The notes: a model not told the origin generated them from the sequence alone. A stretch of 37,021 nucleotides of DNA from Anaerolineae bacterium (GCA_020849765.1 JADLAY010000036.1:1-37021), one strand, 5' to 3'. Shown: positions 26,044-35,087, counted from the stretch's first letter. A program made the numbers and translations.

Positions 26044-27795
26044 CTATTCGGGCAGCGTCCAGACGGCACGGCCCATGCTGACATCACCTTCGTAGGTCAT
26101 GCTGATTGAACTGCTGCTGAGGAGCGACAACGCACCGGCGAACGCCTGGGAACTGGCCGCGCCGGAACTGCCGCTCGCCGCCTCGACCACGCCGACGAGC
26201 GGCTGCAGGCCCGCGCTGGCCAGATAGAGCACGGCACTGGGGTTGCTCAGCATGTAGCCGGTCGCCTCGACGTACTGCGGGTCGGTCGGCAGGCCGCCAT
26301 CCGGGTTGAGCGAGGCACGCGCCGCGGCGGGCGTACCGAGGAAGAAGACCTCGCCATCGCCGCCGAGCACGATCTCGACCGGGAAGGGCATATCGCCCGA
26401 GGTGATGCTGACGACCTGGACGGTGTTACCGCCGATGCTGTCCTCGTTGACCTCGATCGTGACGTCGTCATCCACCGGGATCGCCTTGATCGTCTCGACC
26501 AGGCCGTTGACCAGGCCGTCGATGACGGCGGGGTCACTGACCTCGAGGACGATGCCGAACTCAACCGGGAACTGCTTCATGAGATCCATCATCGAGGTTG
26601 CGTCGGCCAGCCCGGCATTCAGCCCCAGGTAGAAGATGTAATCGCCGTCGAGCGCAGGGATCAACTGTTCGTCCAGGTCAAGCCCGGTGGCGGCGCGCAC
26701 GGCGACGCGAACCTGGCTGAGGCCGCGCTCAAGTTCGGCGCGGGCTGCCTCGGCGTCGTCGCCTTCCATCATGTTCATCTGCATTTCCATCGCGCGCATG
26801 GCCTGGCGATAGCTCTGGGCCAGCCCGGTCGAATGCAGGACAAGCGGCGTGCCGCTGGGGATGCGTTCAGCCAACGCCGGGTCGATCGGCCCGACCATCG
26901 TGACGTCGAAACCCATCGCCTGCATCTGCTCCATCATGTCGCCGTAGGGCTGCACGAAGTCGAGCGTGAGCGAGCGGTCGTCGAGGATGGTCGCGCCGAA
27001 AGCCTGTGCCGGGAAGCTGTTGAACAGATCCTGGAACAGGGCCATGCCCGGCTGGCGGCGCATTTCGGGCATATCAAACACTTTGCGGAAGGCCCCGCCC
27101 ATGTTGACGAAGCCGGTGACGTTGTAGTCCGGCTCCGGCAGCAGAGCGAGCGTCGACGTGAACAACTCGTTCGAGCCGAGGCCGCCCATGCCATTCAGTG
27201 GCAGGACTTCGGGCAGATTGGCGACGAAGACGACGTCATCGCCGACCGCGACGACGCCCGCGCCGGGATGCGCGTCTTCGGACATGTAGACGGTGTAATC
27301 GCCGACGGTTGAGCGTTCGTTGCCGTTGTTGTTCGGGTTACGCAGGAGGGTGGTATCCCAGAAATCTTCCGCCGCCGCGCGATCCGTGCTCTGGAAGGCG
27401 AACAGGAACGGTGTTTCGTCATCGTTGCTGCGGTCGTCGTCAAAAGCGGTATCGAGCGAGATGATGCCGACGGAGGCAAAGTCGCCCATCCACGAGCGGA
27501 CGACCGACTGGAAGTCGCCGTCCTCGAACAGGCCGCTATCTGCAATCGACTCGTCGAGCGCGTCGAACAACGGCGGGATATTGGCATCGGGGATGGCGCT
27601 ATTGACACGCTGTAGGAGTGCGTCCAGCGTTTCGATAAACGCGTCATCGGTGCGGAAGCTGATGAAAACAGGGGTTTTGTCCGGATAGTAGGCGGCCAGT
27701 GCGTTCAGGTCAGCAGGTGGAGCGGCCAGCGCCGTGGCACTTAAGATGCCGAGCATCGCCACCAGCACAAGAACGAACCTTAAACCTTTAGTCAC
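26044..27795 (-). CDS. DUF3352 family secreted protein
   Basis: This protein of about 583 residues has a signal peptide (KGLRFVLVLVAMLGILSATALAA, given here as one hydrophobic run at residues 3-25 without lipobox). The mature start LNALAAYYPDKTPVFISFRTDDAFI is typical of DUF3352 proteins of cyanobacteria and Chloroflexota, whose role is unknown. It is acidic and repetitive in fold, probably built of related alpha/beta modules. I chose GTG at 27795 because a perfect AAGGAG lies 6 nt upstream (27807-27802). That sequence would be coding if the ATG at 27813 were used. It is transcribed divergently from the glycosyltransferase gene. Confidence 0.78.
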   Translation of the reverse strand: MTKGLRFVLVLVAMLGILSATALAAPPADLNALAAYYPDKTPVFISFRTDDAFIETLDALLQRVNSAIPDANIPPLFDALDESIADSGLFEDGDFQSVVRSWMGDFASVGIISLDTAFDDDRSNDDETPFLFAFQSTDRAAAEDFWDTTLLRNPNNNGNERSTVGDYTVYMSEDAHPGAGVVAVGDDVVFVANLPEVLPLNGMGGLGSNELFTSTLALLPEPDYNVTGFVNMGGAFRKVFDMPEMRRQPGMALFQDLFNSFPAQAFGATILDDRSLTLDFVQPYGDMMEQMQAMGFDVTMVGPIDPALAERIPSGTPLVLHSTGLAQSYRQAMRAMEMQMNMMEGDDAEAARAELERGLSQVRVAVRAATGLDLDEQLIPALDGDYIFYLGLNAGLADATSMMDLMKQFPVEFGIVLEVSDPAVIDGLVNGLVETIKAIPVDDDVTIEVNEDSIGGNTVQVVSITSGDMPFPVEIVLGGDGEVFFLGTPAAARASLNPDGGLPTDPQYVEATGYMLSNPSAVLYLASAGLQPLVGVVEAASGSSGAASSQAFAGALSLLSSSSISMTYEGDVSMGRAVWTLPE

Positions 27796-27888
27796 GACTC
27801 TCTCCTTTTCCATATCGAACAATTTGTGAGACAATGCACTAAGGATGTATACGCATCCACAGTCAAGTGTGTTGCAATACAAGCACTC

Positions 27889-29976
27889 ATGAGCATATAC
27901 ACCGAGTCTACAGGGAATTCGCAGTCCCCTTCCATGCAGATGGTGTCGCTGCAGCTGGTTGCGCTCCTGATCGGCATCGCCTGCATGATCGTGGCGGCGC
28001 TGTGGCTGCACCCGGATAACAAGCAGGATTATCTGGTGCAGGCGAGCATCGCCATGCTGGTCGGGCTGGGCGCGCTGGCGGTGGCGCTGCGCGGCGTGTC
28101 GATCATCCCATGGCGGCCCGCGCTGGCCGTGCAGGTACGGCGCCCGCGCTGGCGTTTGATCGGGCTGGGCGCGGTGCTACTGGCCGTGCTGGCGGAAAAC
28201 AACGCCCTGCGTTTTGCGCCGCAGTCGTTCGACTTCATGTCGTATCACGTGCAGTTCCTGCTGCTGGCGGGCGGCATTGCGCTGATCCTGATCGGCCTGC
28301 GCGATGCGCCGCGCGGCGACCGCATCGACGGCGGCGAATGGCTGCTGATCGCGGGCATCTTCGTCGTGGCGCTGGTGCCGCGCATCGTCGCGCTCGATAC
28401 GCTGGTGCGCTCGCTGGTCGACGAACTGCCGTGGGTCGACGGCATCCGCAACTTCTGGTGGCGCGGCGACGTCGAACTGCTGCGCCCAATGTCGTCCACC
28501 TTTCCCTTCACCTCGTTGTTTCCCTACTGGGAAGCGGGCGCGGTCGAAATCTTCGGCCACAACCTGATCGGACTGCGCATCGTCAGCAGCGTGGCCGGCG
28601 CACTGACGGTGGTCGCGCTCTACGGGCTGGCACGGCATCTGTTCGACCGCACGACCGCGCTGCTCGCGGCGATCTTGCTCGCCTTCTTCCCGCCGCACGT
28701 CCATTTCAGCCGGCTGGCGCTGCTCAACATGATCGACCCGCTGCCGGGCACGCTGGCGTTCGCCTGGGCGGTGCGCGGCCTGCGTTACAACCGGCGGCTC
28801 GATTGGGCGCTGGCGGGCGTGGCGCTGGGCGCGACGCACTACTTCTTCGAGGCGGGGCGGCTGCTCTATACGCCGCTGATGGTGATCTGGTTGGGCTGGC
28901 TGGCGCTCACCTGGCGCGGCGAGGATGGGCGGAACAACCTGCGCCCATATCTGCGCAGCATCGGCGTGCTGGTGCTGACGACGCTGCTGGTGGCGCTGCC
29001 GGTCTATTACGTGTTCGCCGCTCAAGGCGAGGCGTTAGCAGGCAGGCTCAACCAATCGGCGCAGAGCAGCGATTTTCTATCCAACATCATCACAGGCACG
29101 CAGCCGGTGGACGACCTGGCGCGCCAGGGGATCACGCCGCTGCTGATGTACGTCAATCAGCCGGAGAGCGTCGCTTACTACGGCGGCGATCAACCGCTGG
29201 TGCTGACCGGGATCGTGCCGCTGTTCCTGCTCGGCGTGGCCTACGTGGTGCTGCGCGCACGGCAACCTTCAATCATCCTGGTGATGACGCTGCTGGCGAC
29301 GGCGGCGGGCAATACCTTGCTCAAAGACCCGGCGGTATCGGCGCGCTACGTGGTCGCCCTGCCGAGCATCGCGCTCCTGATCGCGCTCGGCCTGCGCGTG
29401 ACCGTCGATCAACTGATCGCGCTCTATCGCTCGCCCATGCTGGCGGCGGCCCTGCGCATACTCGTCCCAGTGGCCGTGGTCGCGCTGTGCGTCGTGCAGA
29501 TGGTCTATTACTTCGGGCCGCACATCGAGCGCTTCAACGAGCAGAACCGCTACATCAAGCGCTACCGGGACAGCGTCGACGCGGTGCTGCGAGCGGCGAA
29601 CCTGGACGAAAACACCTACGTCGTGCTGATCGGCGAGCCGGTCGTCGATGGCAACGTGCCGAGCCACTTCCTCAACTTCCTGCGCACGGATATGACGCTG
29701 CAATCGATCACGCCGCAGGAGCTGACGCAGCGCTTCCTGGCTGACCTGCCGACGATCCGCCCGTATGCCTTCTTCGTCGCGCAGGACGACGCACACTCGG
29801 TCAACCTGATCCGCGAGTTCTTCTACCTGCAGCCGCCGGAGATCACGCCCAACTACGAGGAAGTGCCGGAAGACCGCCAGTTTGTGCTCTATTTTGCGCC
29901 GCTGGGCAGTGCGCGCGATACGGCACGAGCGAAGAACATCCAACTGCAGATCATCACGCCTCCGGCGGACGAGTAA
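27889..29976 (+). CDS. GT-C fold membrane glycosyltransferase (GT39/ArnT-like)
   Basis: This integral membrane protein of about 695 residues has roughly twelve helices and a soluble C-terminal part from about residue 540. The first large outer loop holds LVDELPWVDGIRNFWW, with the Asp-Glu pair expected of ArnT/PMT-type enzymes, which take sugars from polyprenyl phosphate. The first ATG consistent with the upstream promoter is 27889. An in-frame GTG at 27826 would lie within probable promoter sequence (TTGTGA, 18 bp, TATACG), and an ATG at 27934 is a shorter alternative. Acceptor and donor are unknown. Its 3' end overlaps the next convergent gene by 23 nt. Confidence 0.78.
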   Translation: MSIYTESTGNSQSPSMQMVSLQLVALLIGIACMIVAALWLHPDNKQDYLVQASIAMLVGLGALAVALRGVSIIPWRPALAVQVRRPRWRLIGLGAVLLAVLAENNALRFAPQSFDFMSYHVQFLLLAGGIALILIGLRDAPRGDRIDGGEWLLIAGIFVVALVPRIVALDTLVRSLVDELPWVDGIRNFWWRGDVELLRPMSSTFPFTSLFPYWEAGAVEIFGHNLIGLRIVSSVAGALTVVALYGLARHLFDRTTALLAAILLAFFPPHVHFSRLALLNMIDPLPGTLAFAWAVRGLRYNRRLDWALAGVALGATHYFFEAGRLLYTPLMVIWLGWLALTWRGEDGRNNLRPYLRSIGVLVLTTLLVALPVYYVFAAQGEALAGRLNQSAQSSDFLSNIITGTQPVDDLARQGITPLLMYVNQPESVAYYGGDQPLVLTGIVPLFLLGVAYVVLRARQPSIILVMTLLATAAGNTLLKDPAVSARYVVALPSIALLIALGLRVTVDQLIALYRSPMLAAALRILVPVAVVALCVVQMVYYFGPHIERFNEQNRYIKRYRDSVDAVLRAANLDENTYVVLIGEPVVDGNVPSHFLNFLRTDMTLQSITPQELTQRFLADLPTIRPYAFFVAQDDAHSVNLIREFFYLQPPEITPNYEEVPEDRQFVLYFAPLGSARDTARAKNIQLQIITPPADE

Positions 29977-30289
29977 CGCGGTAAGCGCCGTAGAGCAGTG
30001 ACAATCCAAACGCGTCGGTGAGAATGGTCGCCGGTTTGCGATGCGCATCCGTGCCCAACGTCAGGTCGACGAGCGCCGGCGTCTCGCCCTGGTAATGCGT
30101 GTAGAGTCGCCAGCGCATCTCGCGGCAGTCGTCAAAGACGAGGTCGAAGGCGCCCGTCTGCCCCGACGGCGTCGTGTAGCGGCAGGGCAAGCGCAGTACC
30201 CGGCCCCAATCGGACACGTCGAGGCCGAGCACAACGACGGTCGACTCTGGCGGGATGGCGAGCAGTTCGGCGAGGCGGTCGAGATCCAT
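29954..30289 (-). CDS. Hypothetical protein, convergent with the glycosyltransferase
   Basis: This 111-residue soluble protein starts MDLDRLAELLAIPPESTVVV and reads through alternating strands (LVFDDCREMRWRLYTHYQGE, PALVDLTLGTD). It probably forms a small alpha/beta fold; I do not recognise it. The frame is open to a TTG at 30346, but the ATG at 30289 gives the more natural start, with GAGAG about 9 nt upstream. It overlaps the end of the glycosyltransferase gene by 23 nt on the opposite strand. Confidence 0.55.
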   Translation of the reverse strand: MDLDRLAELLAIPPESTVVVLGLDVSDWGRVLRLPCRYTTPSGQTGAFDLVFDDCREMRWRLYTHYQGETPALVDLTLGTDAHRKPATILTDAFGLSLLYGAYRVTRPPEA

Positions 30290-30399
30290 AGGGCGTTTCT
30301 CTCTGGCGAATACTACAAGAGATTTGAACCGCAAAGTCTCAAACAACGCAAAGGAAAATGGTCAGCAGATTGGGTCCAGGAGCAGATCTGGTTGAAATT

Positions 30400-30529
30400 C
30401 TAGCCGCCGGGACATGAAATGTCCCGTCTAGACGATACGCCCGCTCTGCGGGCTGTTCCAGCACCCGCGCGTTGAACGAGCCTCCGTAGGAGGCGACAAT
30501 CTAGCCCGCCCATTTCATGGGTGGGCGGC
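30400..30529. repeat. Cluster of four triloop hairpins
   Basis: The 130-bp stretch in the gap 30290-30658 contains four consecutive stems, each with a 3-nt loop: 30408-30415/30419-30426 (8 bp), 30439-30444/30448-30453 (6 bp), 30480-30485/30489-30494 (6 bp), and 30504-30513/30517-30526 (10 bp, one G-T). CTAG occurs at 30400, 30428 and 30501. GCCGCC at 30403 could also pair with GGCGGC at 30524. It is either a structured RNA or a compound mobile repeat. No open frame fits it. Confidence 0.6.
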
Positions 30530-30658
30530 GTCCATCAAAATCCCCTTGCGCCATCAATGACAACCCCGCCCCACACTATGCAACGCTATGCACGCTGAGC
30601 GCAATCGTCTCATCGCGTTCGTGGTATGATCGCGGCGAAATAGACGGCTGAAGACCAC

Positions 30659-31843
30659 ATGATGAACACCGACTCCGACGCCGCTATGCTCCAGCGGCGC
30701 AACCGCGAACTGACGATCCTGAACGCCATCGCCCAGGCGCTCAACCGCGAGACCGATCTCGACCAGGCGCTGCGCGTGACGCTGGCGCACGTGGCCGACC
30801 TGTGCAACATGCAGACCGGCTGGATCTGGCTGATCGACGAGGAGACGGGCGATCCATACCTGGCGGTCGTGCAGCATCTGCCGCAGGTGCTGGCGGACAA
30901 TCCACACCGGATGAGCGGCTCGACCTACTGCTACTGCCTGGATACCTACCAGAAGGGCGACATGCGCGGGGCGGCCAACGTCAAGATCGTCACCTGCACG
31001 CGCCTGGAAGGGTTGGTCGAAAACGCGGATGGGCTGCGTTATCACGCCAGCATCCCGCTCTATGCGCATGGCAAGAAGCTCGGCATGTTGAACGTCGCCA
31101 GCCGCGACTGGCAGGAGCTGTCGAAGGATGACCTGCGCCTGCTGTACACGGTCGGCGATCTGCTGAGCATGGCGATCGAGCGCATGCGGCTGTTCGAGCG
31201 CAGTGCCCAGGCGGGCGCTGCCGAGGAACGCAGCCGTCTGGCGCGCGAACTGCACGATACGCTAGCGCAGGGCCTGACCGCGATCGCGCTGCAGCTAGAG
31301 ACGGCGGATGCCCTGCTGGAGAGCGATCCAAAACGCGCCCGGCAGATGATCCAGCAGGGGTTGGGGCAGGTGCGCGCCAACCTGGACGAGACGCGGCGCT
31401 CGGTGCAGGATTTGCGCAGCCGCTCGCTCGAGCAGGGCACGTTCGCTGATGCGCTGCGCAAGCTGGCCGAGGATTACGCCGGGCGCTGGAAGCTGGCGCT
31501 CGAACTCGATCTCCCGGCGCAGGCTGCCCTGCCGCACCGGGTCGAGAGCGCGCTCTACCGGATTGCACAGGAGGCGCTGACGAACGTCGTTCGCCACGCC
31601 CACGCGAGCACCGTCACCGTCACGCTGACGATGGAGGCGGGCGAAGTGCACCTGGTCGTCCACGACGACGGGCGCGGCTTCGACCCGGCGCAGGTGCGAG
31701 CGGGTCGCTTCGGGCTGATCGGCATGAACGAGCGCGTCAAGCTGCTCGGCGGGCAGCTGACGATCACGAGCGAGCCGGAGGGCGGCGCCTGCGTCGAAGC
31801 GACGATCCCGCTGGCGAGCGGGATGGCGCGGCACAAGTTATGA
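30659..31843 (+). CDS. NarL-type sensor histidine kinase with cysteine-containing GAF domain
   Basis: This 394-residue soluble kinase consists of a short N-terminal helix, a GAF domain (about 30-180), a HisKA_3 helix pair with phosphorylated His199 in ARELHDTLAQGL, and an HATPase domain (QEALTNVVRHAHA, then DDGRGFDP and GRFGLIGMNERVKLLGG). No membrane helix is present, so it senses a cytoplasmic signal. The GAF domain has four cysteines (49, 91, 93, 113), two of them in a CYC pair, which might bind an Fe-S cluster or act as thiol switches. ATG at 30659 is directly followed by a second ATG. TATGAT at 30625-30630 is a likely -10. The partner regulator is the next gene. Confidence 0.9.
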   Translation: MMNTDSDAAMLQRRNRELTILNAIAQALNRETDLDQALRVTLAHVADLCNMQTGWIWLIDEETGDPYLAVVQHLPQVLADNPHRMSGSTYCYCLDTYQKGDMRGAANVKIVTCTRLEGLVENADGLRYHASIPLYAHGKKLGMLNVASRDWQELSKDDLRLLYTVGDLLSMAIERMRLFERSAQAGAAEERSRLARELHDTLAQGLTAIALQLETADALLESDPKRARQMIQQGLGQVRANLDETRRSVQDLRSRSLEQGTFADALRKLAEDYAGRWKLALELDLPAQAALPHRVESALYRIAQEALTNVVRHAHASTVTVTLTMEAGEVHLVVHDDGRGFDPAQVRAGRFGLIGMNERVKLLGGQLTITSEPEGGACVEATIPLASGMARHKL

Positions 31844-31854
31844 GCGACCAAGAA

Positions 31855-31944
31855 CCTCACCCCTGTCTCGCTGCGCTCGCCGTCCCCTCTCCGCCCCACA
31901 GGGACTTCCTTCGGTCGCGCGCGGAGAGGGGGTTGGGGGTGAGG
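31855..31944. repeat. Palindromic intergenic repeat, copy 2
   Basis: The outer arms (CCTCACCCC and GGGGTGAGG) and the CCCCTCTCCG/CGGAGAGGGG core match 4759-4823, but about 25 extra bases lie in the centre. It fills most of the gap between the kinase and regulator genes, and the regulator's leader begins within its right end. A degenerate half-copy may lie at 32635-32672. Confidence 0.75.
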
Positions 31945-31960
31945 TGAAAGCAGGCAAGTA

Positions 31961-32629
31961 ATGGCTAGATATGATGACATGAACGATTCAGCCCAGATTC
32001 GCATTCTACTCGCGGACGATCACCCGGTCGTGCGCGACGGGCTGGCAGCGATCCTGAGCACGCAGGCGGATTTCGCCGTCGTCGGCGAGGCAAAGGATGC
32101 CGATTCGACGCTGGCACAGGTGGCGCGCTTGCAGCCGGACGTGCTGCTGCTCGACCTGGAGATGCCGGGCATGGATGGCCTGGTCGCGCTCCAGCAGATC
32201 CGCGCGGCGCACCCGGAGACGAACATCCTGATCTTCACGGCCTTCGACAGCGACGAGCGGATCATCAAGGCCGTGCAGAGCGGCGTCAAAGGCTATCTGC
32301 TCAAGGGCGCGCCGCGCGAGGAGTTGTTCAACGCCATTCGCGTCGTCAGCCAGGGCGGATCGCTGCTGCATCCGCTGGTCGCCAGCCGCCTGATCGACCG
32401 GCTGCGCCACGACGAATCCCCCGACGAGGCGCTGACCGAGCGCGAGATGGACGTGCTGCGTCTGCTGGCGCGCGGGATGCCGAACAAAGAGATCGCCGCG
32501 ACGCTGGTCGTGACCGAGCGGACGGTCAAGTTCCACATCAGTTCGATCCTGGGCAAGCTGGGCGTCGCCAACCGCACAGAGGCCGTCACGCACGCCGTCC
32601 AGCGCGGGCTGATCACGCTGGAACAATAG
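31961..32629 (+). CDS. NarL/FixJ-family response regulator
   Basis: This 222-residue regulator has a receiver domain with the acidic pair ADDHP, phospho-acceptor Asp in LLLDLEMPGMDG, and the switch residues FTAF and LLKGAP. The C-terminal LuxR-type helix-turn-helix reads LTEREMDVLRLLARGMPNKEIA, given here as one helix run near residues 153-173, then VTERTVKFHISSILGKLGV. It is the evident partner of the preceding kinase. ATG at 31961 (CAGG 6 nt upstream) is used; an in-frame ATG at 31979 would remove six residues only. Target genes are unknown. Confidence 0.92.
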   Translation: MARYDDMNDSAQIRILLADDHPVVRDGLAAILSTQADFAVVGEAKDADSTLAQVARLQPDVLLLDLEMPGMDGLVALQQIRAAHPETNILIFTAFDSDERIIKAVQSGVKGYLLKGAPREELFNAIRVVSQGGSLLHPLVASRLIDRLRHDESPDEALTEREMDVLRLLARGMPNKEIAATLVVTERTVKFHISSILGKLGVANRTEAVTHAVQRGLITLEQ

Positions 32630-32685
32630 GCAGAACCCTCACCCTATATCCCTCTCCCTCATGGCGAGGGACTTTGAAGATGGGC

Positions 32686-32743
32686 GGACGCCAAAAATGG
32701 CGTCCCTACGAACGGTGCTGTAGGGACGTGGCGTGCCACGTCC
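32686..32743. repeat. Chain of three overlapping hairpins (GTAGGG/CCCTAC group)
   Basis: Three stems share arms: GGACGCC/GGCGTCC (32686-32705), CGTCCCTAC/GTAGGGACG (32701-32728), and GGACGTGGC/GCCACGTCC (32724-32743). Neighbouring stems cannot form together. The middle stem recurs at 35664-35695. The whole gap 32630-32910 shows repeat material and no gene; the SDR promoter must lie in its right part. Confidence 0.6.
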
Positions 32744-32910
32744 GTGCCAATCTACCCCACCCCCAATCACCCCAATCCTGTACCATCGTACAGGTCGGGG
32801 CTGTCCCGCGGAACGAAGAAACACAGCCCTTGATTCGGCTATCGTAGAGTCATACCCGAAGACCGCGGCCAGCCCAGCGCTGACCGCCGACCGGCAAAGG
32901 AGACTTGACG

Positions 32911-34026
32911 ATGGCTACAGCACTGATCACCGGCGCATCTCGCGGATTGGGACTGGCACTCGCGCGGGCATTGGCCGAACGCGGCTGGACGCTGATCCTG
33001 GACGCGCGCGGGGCGGACGCGCTGGAAACGGCGCGCGCGGAACTCGCGCGGCAGACGCAGGTCGTCGCCATTGCCGGGGATGTGGCGGACGCAGCCCATC
33101 GGGCGGCGCTGGCTGAGGCGGCGCAGGCACAGGGCGGGCTGGATGCCGTCGTCAACAATGCGAGCATCCTGGGGCCAAGCCCACAGCCGAATCTGCTCGA
33201 TTACCCGCTCGACGTGCTGGAAAACGTCTACCGCGCCAACGTGATCGCGCCGCTCGGCGTATTGCAGGCGGTGCGCGGGTCGCTCAAGCCGGGCGCGCGG
33301 ATCATCAACGTCAGCAGCGACGCGGGCGTCGAAGCCTATCCCGGTTGGGGCGGCTACGGCAGCAGCAAGGCCGCGCTGGAGCATCTTTCGGCCATCCTCG
33401 CCGAAGAGAACCCGGATCTCAAGGTCTACTGGGTCGACCCCGGTGACATGCGCACGCAGATGCAGCAGGCCGCCTTCCCCGGCGAGGACATCAGCGACCG
33501 TCCACTGCCGGAAGAGAGCGTGCCCGGCTTCATCGAACTGCTGACGGGCGAGCGCCCTCAGGGGCGCTACCAGGCGCGCGCGCTGGAGACGATCCTGGAC
33601 GCGGCTGAGCCGGGCGTCAACTGGCTCAACCTGGTCTTGATGGTCAACGATTACGCCAAAGCGATGAACTTCATGCAGGAAGGGCTGGGACTGCAAATCG
33701 CCGAGGAATGGCACGAGGTCGGCAACGGCGCCATGCTCGAAGTCGGGCGGGCGACGATCGAGATCCTGGATACGCAGCACGTGGCCGAGGTCGACCGGGT
33801 CGAGGTCGGCAAGCTCAAGGGTGACCGCGTGCGGCTGGCGCTCGGCGTCGGCGACCTGGACTTCGCTTCGGAGCGGGTGCAGCAGGCGGGCGCGGCGGCG
33901 GAGAACGTCAAGGTCGATACGCCGTGGGGGCACCGCAACCAGCGGCTGGCGATGCCGCCCGACCTGCCCATCACCGCGCTGACGCTGTTCCAGGTCATGG
34001 ACGAAGCAGAAGCGGTGACGCCATGA
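32911..34026 (+). CDS. SDR-VOC fusion protein
   Basis: In this 371-residue protein residues 1 to about 225 are a short-chain dehydrogenase/reductase: TGASRGLG at 7-14, NNAS at 82-85, catalytic Ser135/136, Tyr149 and Lys153 (GYGSSK). Residues about 236-363 form a glyoxalase/VOC domain (LNLVLMVNDYAKAMNFMQEGLGL, then TPWGHRNQRLAMPP and TLFQV). Both halves look intact, and I know no common enzyme with this arrangement. AAGGAG at 32897-32902 lies 8 nt before ATG 32911; a TTG at 32905 would be only 2 nt away. The next gene overlaps by ATGA, implying linked function. Confidence 0.88.
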   Translation: MATALITGASRGLGLALARALAERGWTLILDARGADALETARAELARQTQVVAIAGDVADAAHRAALAEAAQAQGGLDAVVNNASILGPSPQPNLLDYPLDVLENVYRANVIAPLGVLQAVRGSLKPGARIINVSSDAGVEAYPGWGGYGSSKAALEHLSAILAEENPDLKVYWVDPGDMRTQMQQAAFPGEDISDRPLPEESVPGFIELLTGERPQGRYQARALETILDAAEPGVNWLNLVLMVNDYAKAMNFMQEGLGLQIAEEWHEVGNGAMLEVGRATIEILDTQHVAEVDRVEVGKLKGDRVRLALGVGDLDFASERVQQAGAAAENVKVDTPWGHRNQRLAMPPDLPITALTLFQVMDEAEAVTP

Positions 34027-35087
34027 GCACGCGCACGAAACTGGAGACGCTCGACTTCAAGCTGCCGCCGGAACTGGAGGCGAGCGCACCCCCGGAAGCG
34101 CGCGGCCTGACGCGCGACGCCGTCCGCCTGATGGTGTCGGGGACGAGCGATGACCGCATCGTTCACACGCAGTTCTGCCGCATCGGCGATTATCTGAAGG
34201 CGGGCGATGTGCTCGTCATCAACACGAGCGGCACGCTGAACGCGGCGCTATCCGTCCAGCGTGCGGACGGCGCACCGTTCGCGCTGCATCTCTCGACGCA
34301 TCTGCCGGATGGCGACTGGGTGATCGAACTGCGTGCCCCGCACGGCGGCACGACCAAACCGCACTACACGGCTCAGCCCGGTGAGCGCTACCTGCTGCCC
34401 GGCGGCGGATCGGCGGTTCTGCGCGCGCCTTATTCGGCGGGCGAGCCGGGGCACGTCCGGCTGTGGCGGGCGACGATCAGCCTGCCGCTGCCGCTGCTGC
34501 CTTATCTCAAGCAGTACGGCGCGCCGATCCGCTACTGGTACGTGCCGGAGACGTGGGACAACAGTTACTACCAGACGATCTACGCGACCGAGATGGGCAG
34601 CGCGGAGATGCCGTCGGCGGGGCGCGCCTTCACGACCGAGCTGATCACGAAGTTGGTCGCGCAGGGCGTGCAGATCGTCCCGCTGATCCTGCACACGGGC
34701 GTCGCCAGCCTGGAGGATAAGGAGCCGCCCTACGCCGAGTTCTACCGTGTGCCGGAAGCGACCGCGCGGGCGATCAACAGTGCACACACTGCCGGTTCGA
34801 GCGTGATCGCGGTCGGGACGACGGTCGTGCGTGCGCTGGAGAGTGTGACGAGTGCGGATGGCATCACGCACGGCGGCGAGGGCTGGACGGATCTGATCGT
34901 CACGCCGGAGCGCGGCGTGCGCGCGGTCGATGGCCTGCTGACCGGCCTGCATGAGCCGCGAGCGACCCACCTGGCGATGCTCGAAGCGCTCGTCAGCCGC
35001 GATCATCTACAGCTTGCCTACGGCGAAGCGCTGGCCCACGGCTATCTGTGGCACGAGTTCGGCGATCTGCATTTGCTCCGGCGGTGA
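34023..35087 (+). CDS. QueA-like protein (SAM:tRNA ribosyltransferase-isomerase family)
   Basis: This 354-residue protein is of the QueA family, whose standard member transfers and rearranges the ribosyl part of SAM onto 7-aminomethyl-deazaguanine in tRNA. Family features are present: FDFKLP-type start (LDFKLPPELEASAPPEARG), GDVLVINTSGTLNA, YYQTIYATEMGSAEMPSAGRAFT and VIAVGTTVVRALES. It departs from QueA where LHVGxGTFxPV and the following MHSE segment should be (ILHTGVASLEDKEPPYAEFY). This suggests a paralogue with another or reduced activity. ATG overlaps the SDR-VOC stop (ATGA). No other queuosine gene is in the window. Confidence 0.78.
   Translation: MSTRTKLETLDFKLPPELEASAPPEARGLTRDAVRLMVSGTSDDRIVHTQFCRIGDYLKAGDVLVINTSGTLNAALSVQRADGAPFALHLSTHLPDGDWVIELRAPHGGTTKPHYTAQPGERYLLPGGGSAVLRAPYSAGEPGHVRLWRATISLPLPLLPYLKQYGAPIRYWYVPETWDNSYYQTIYATEMGSAEMPSAGRAFTTELITKLVAQGVQIVPLILHTGVASLEDKEPPYAEFYRVPEATARAINSAHTAGSSVIAVGTTVVRALESVTSADGITHGGEGWTDLIVTPERGVRAVDGLLTGLHEPRATHLAMLEALVSRDHLQLAYGEALAHGYLWHEFGDLHLLRR

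Noticed and set aside
30400..30529. The hairpin cluster as a CRISPR array or tRNA
   Set aside because: The stems differ in sequence and spacing, so there are no direct repeats with spacers, and there is no cloverleaf with an anticodon arm or CCA-like end.
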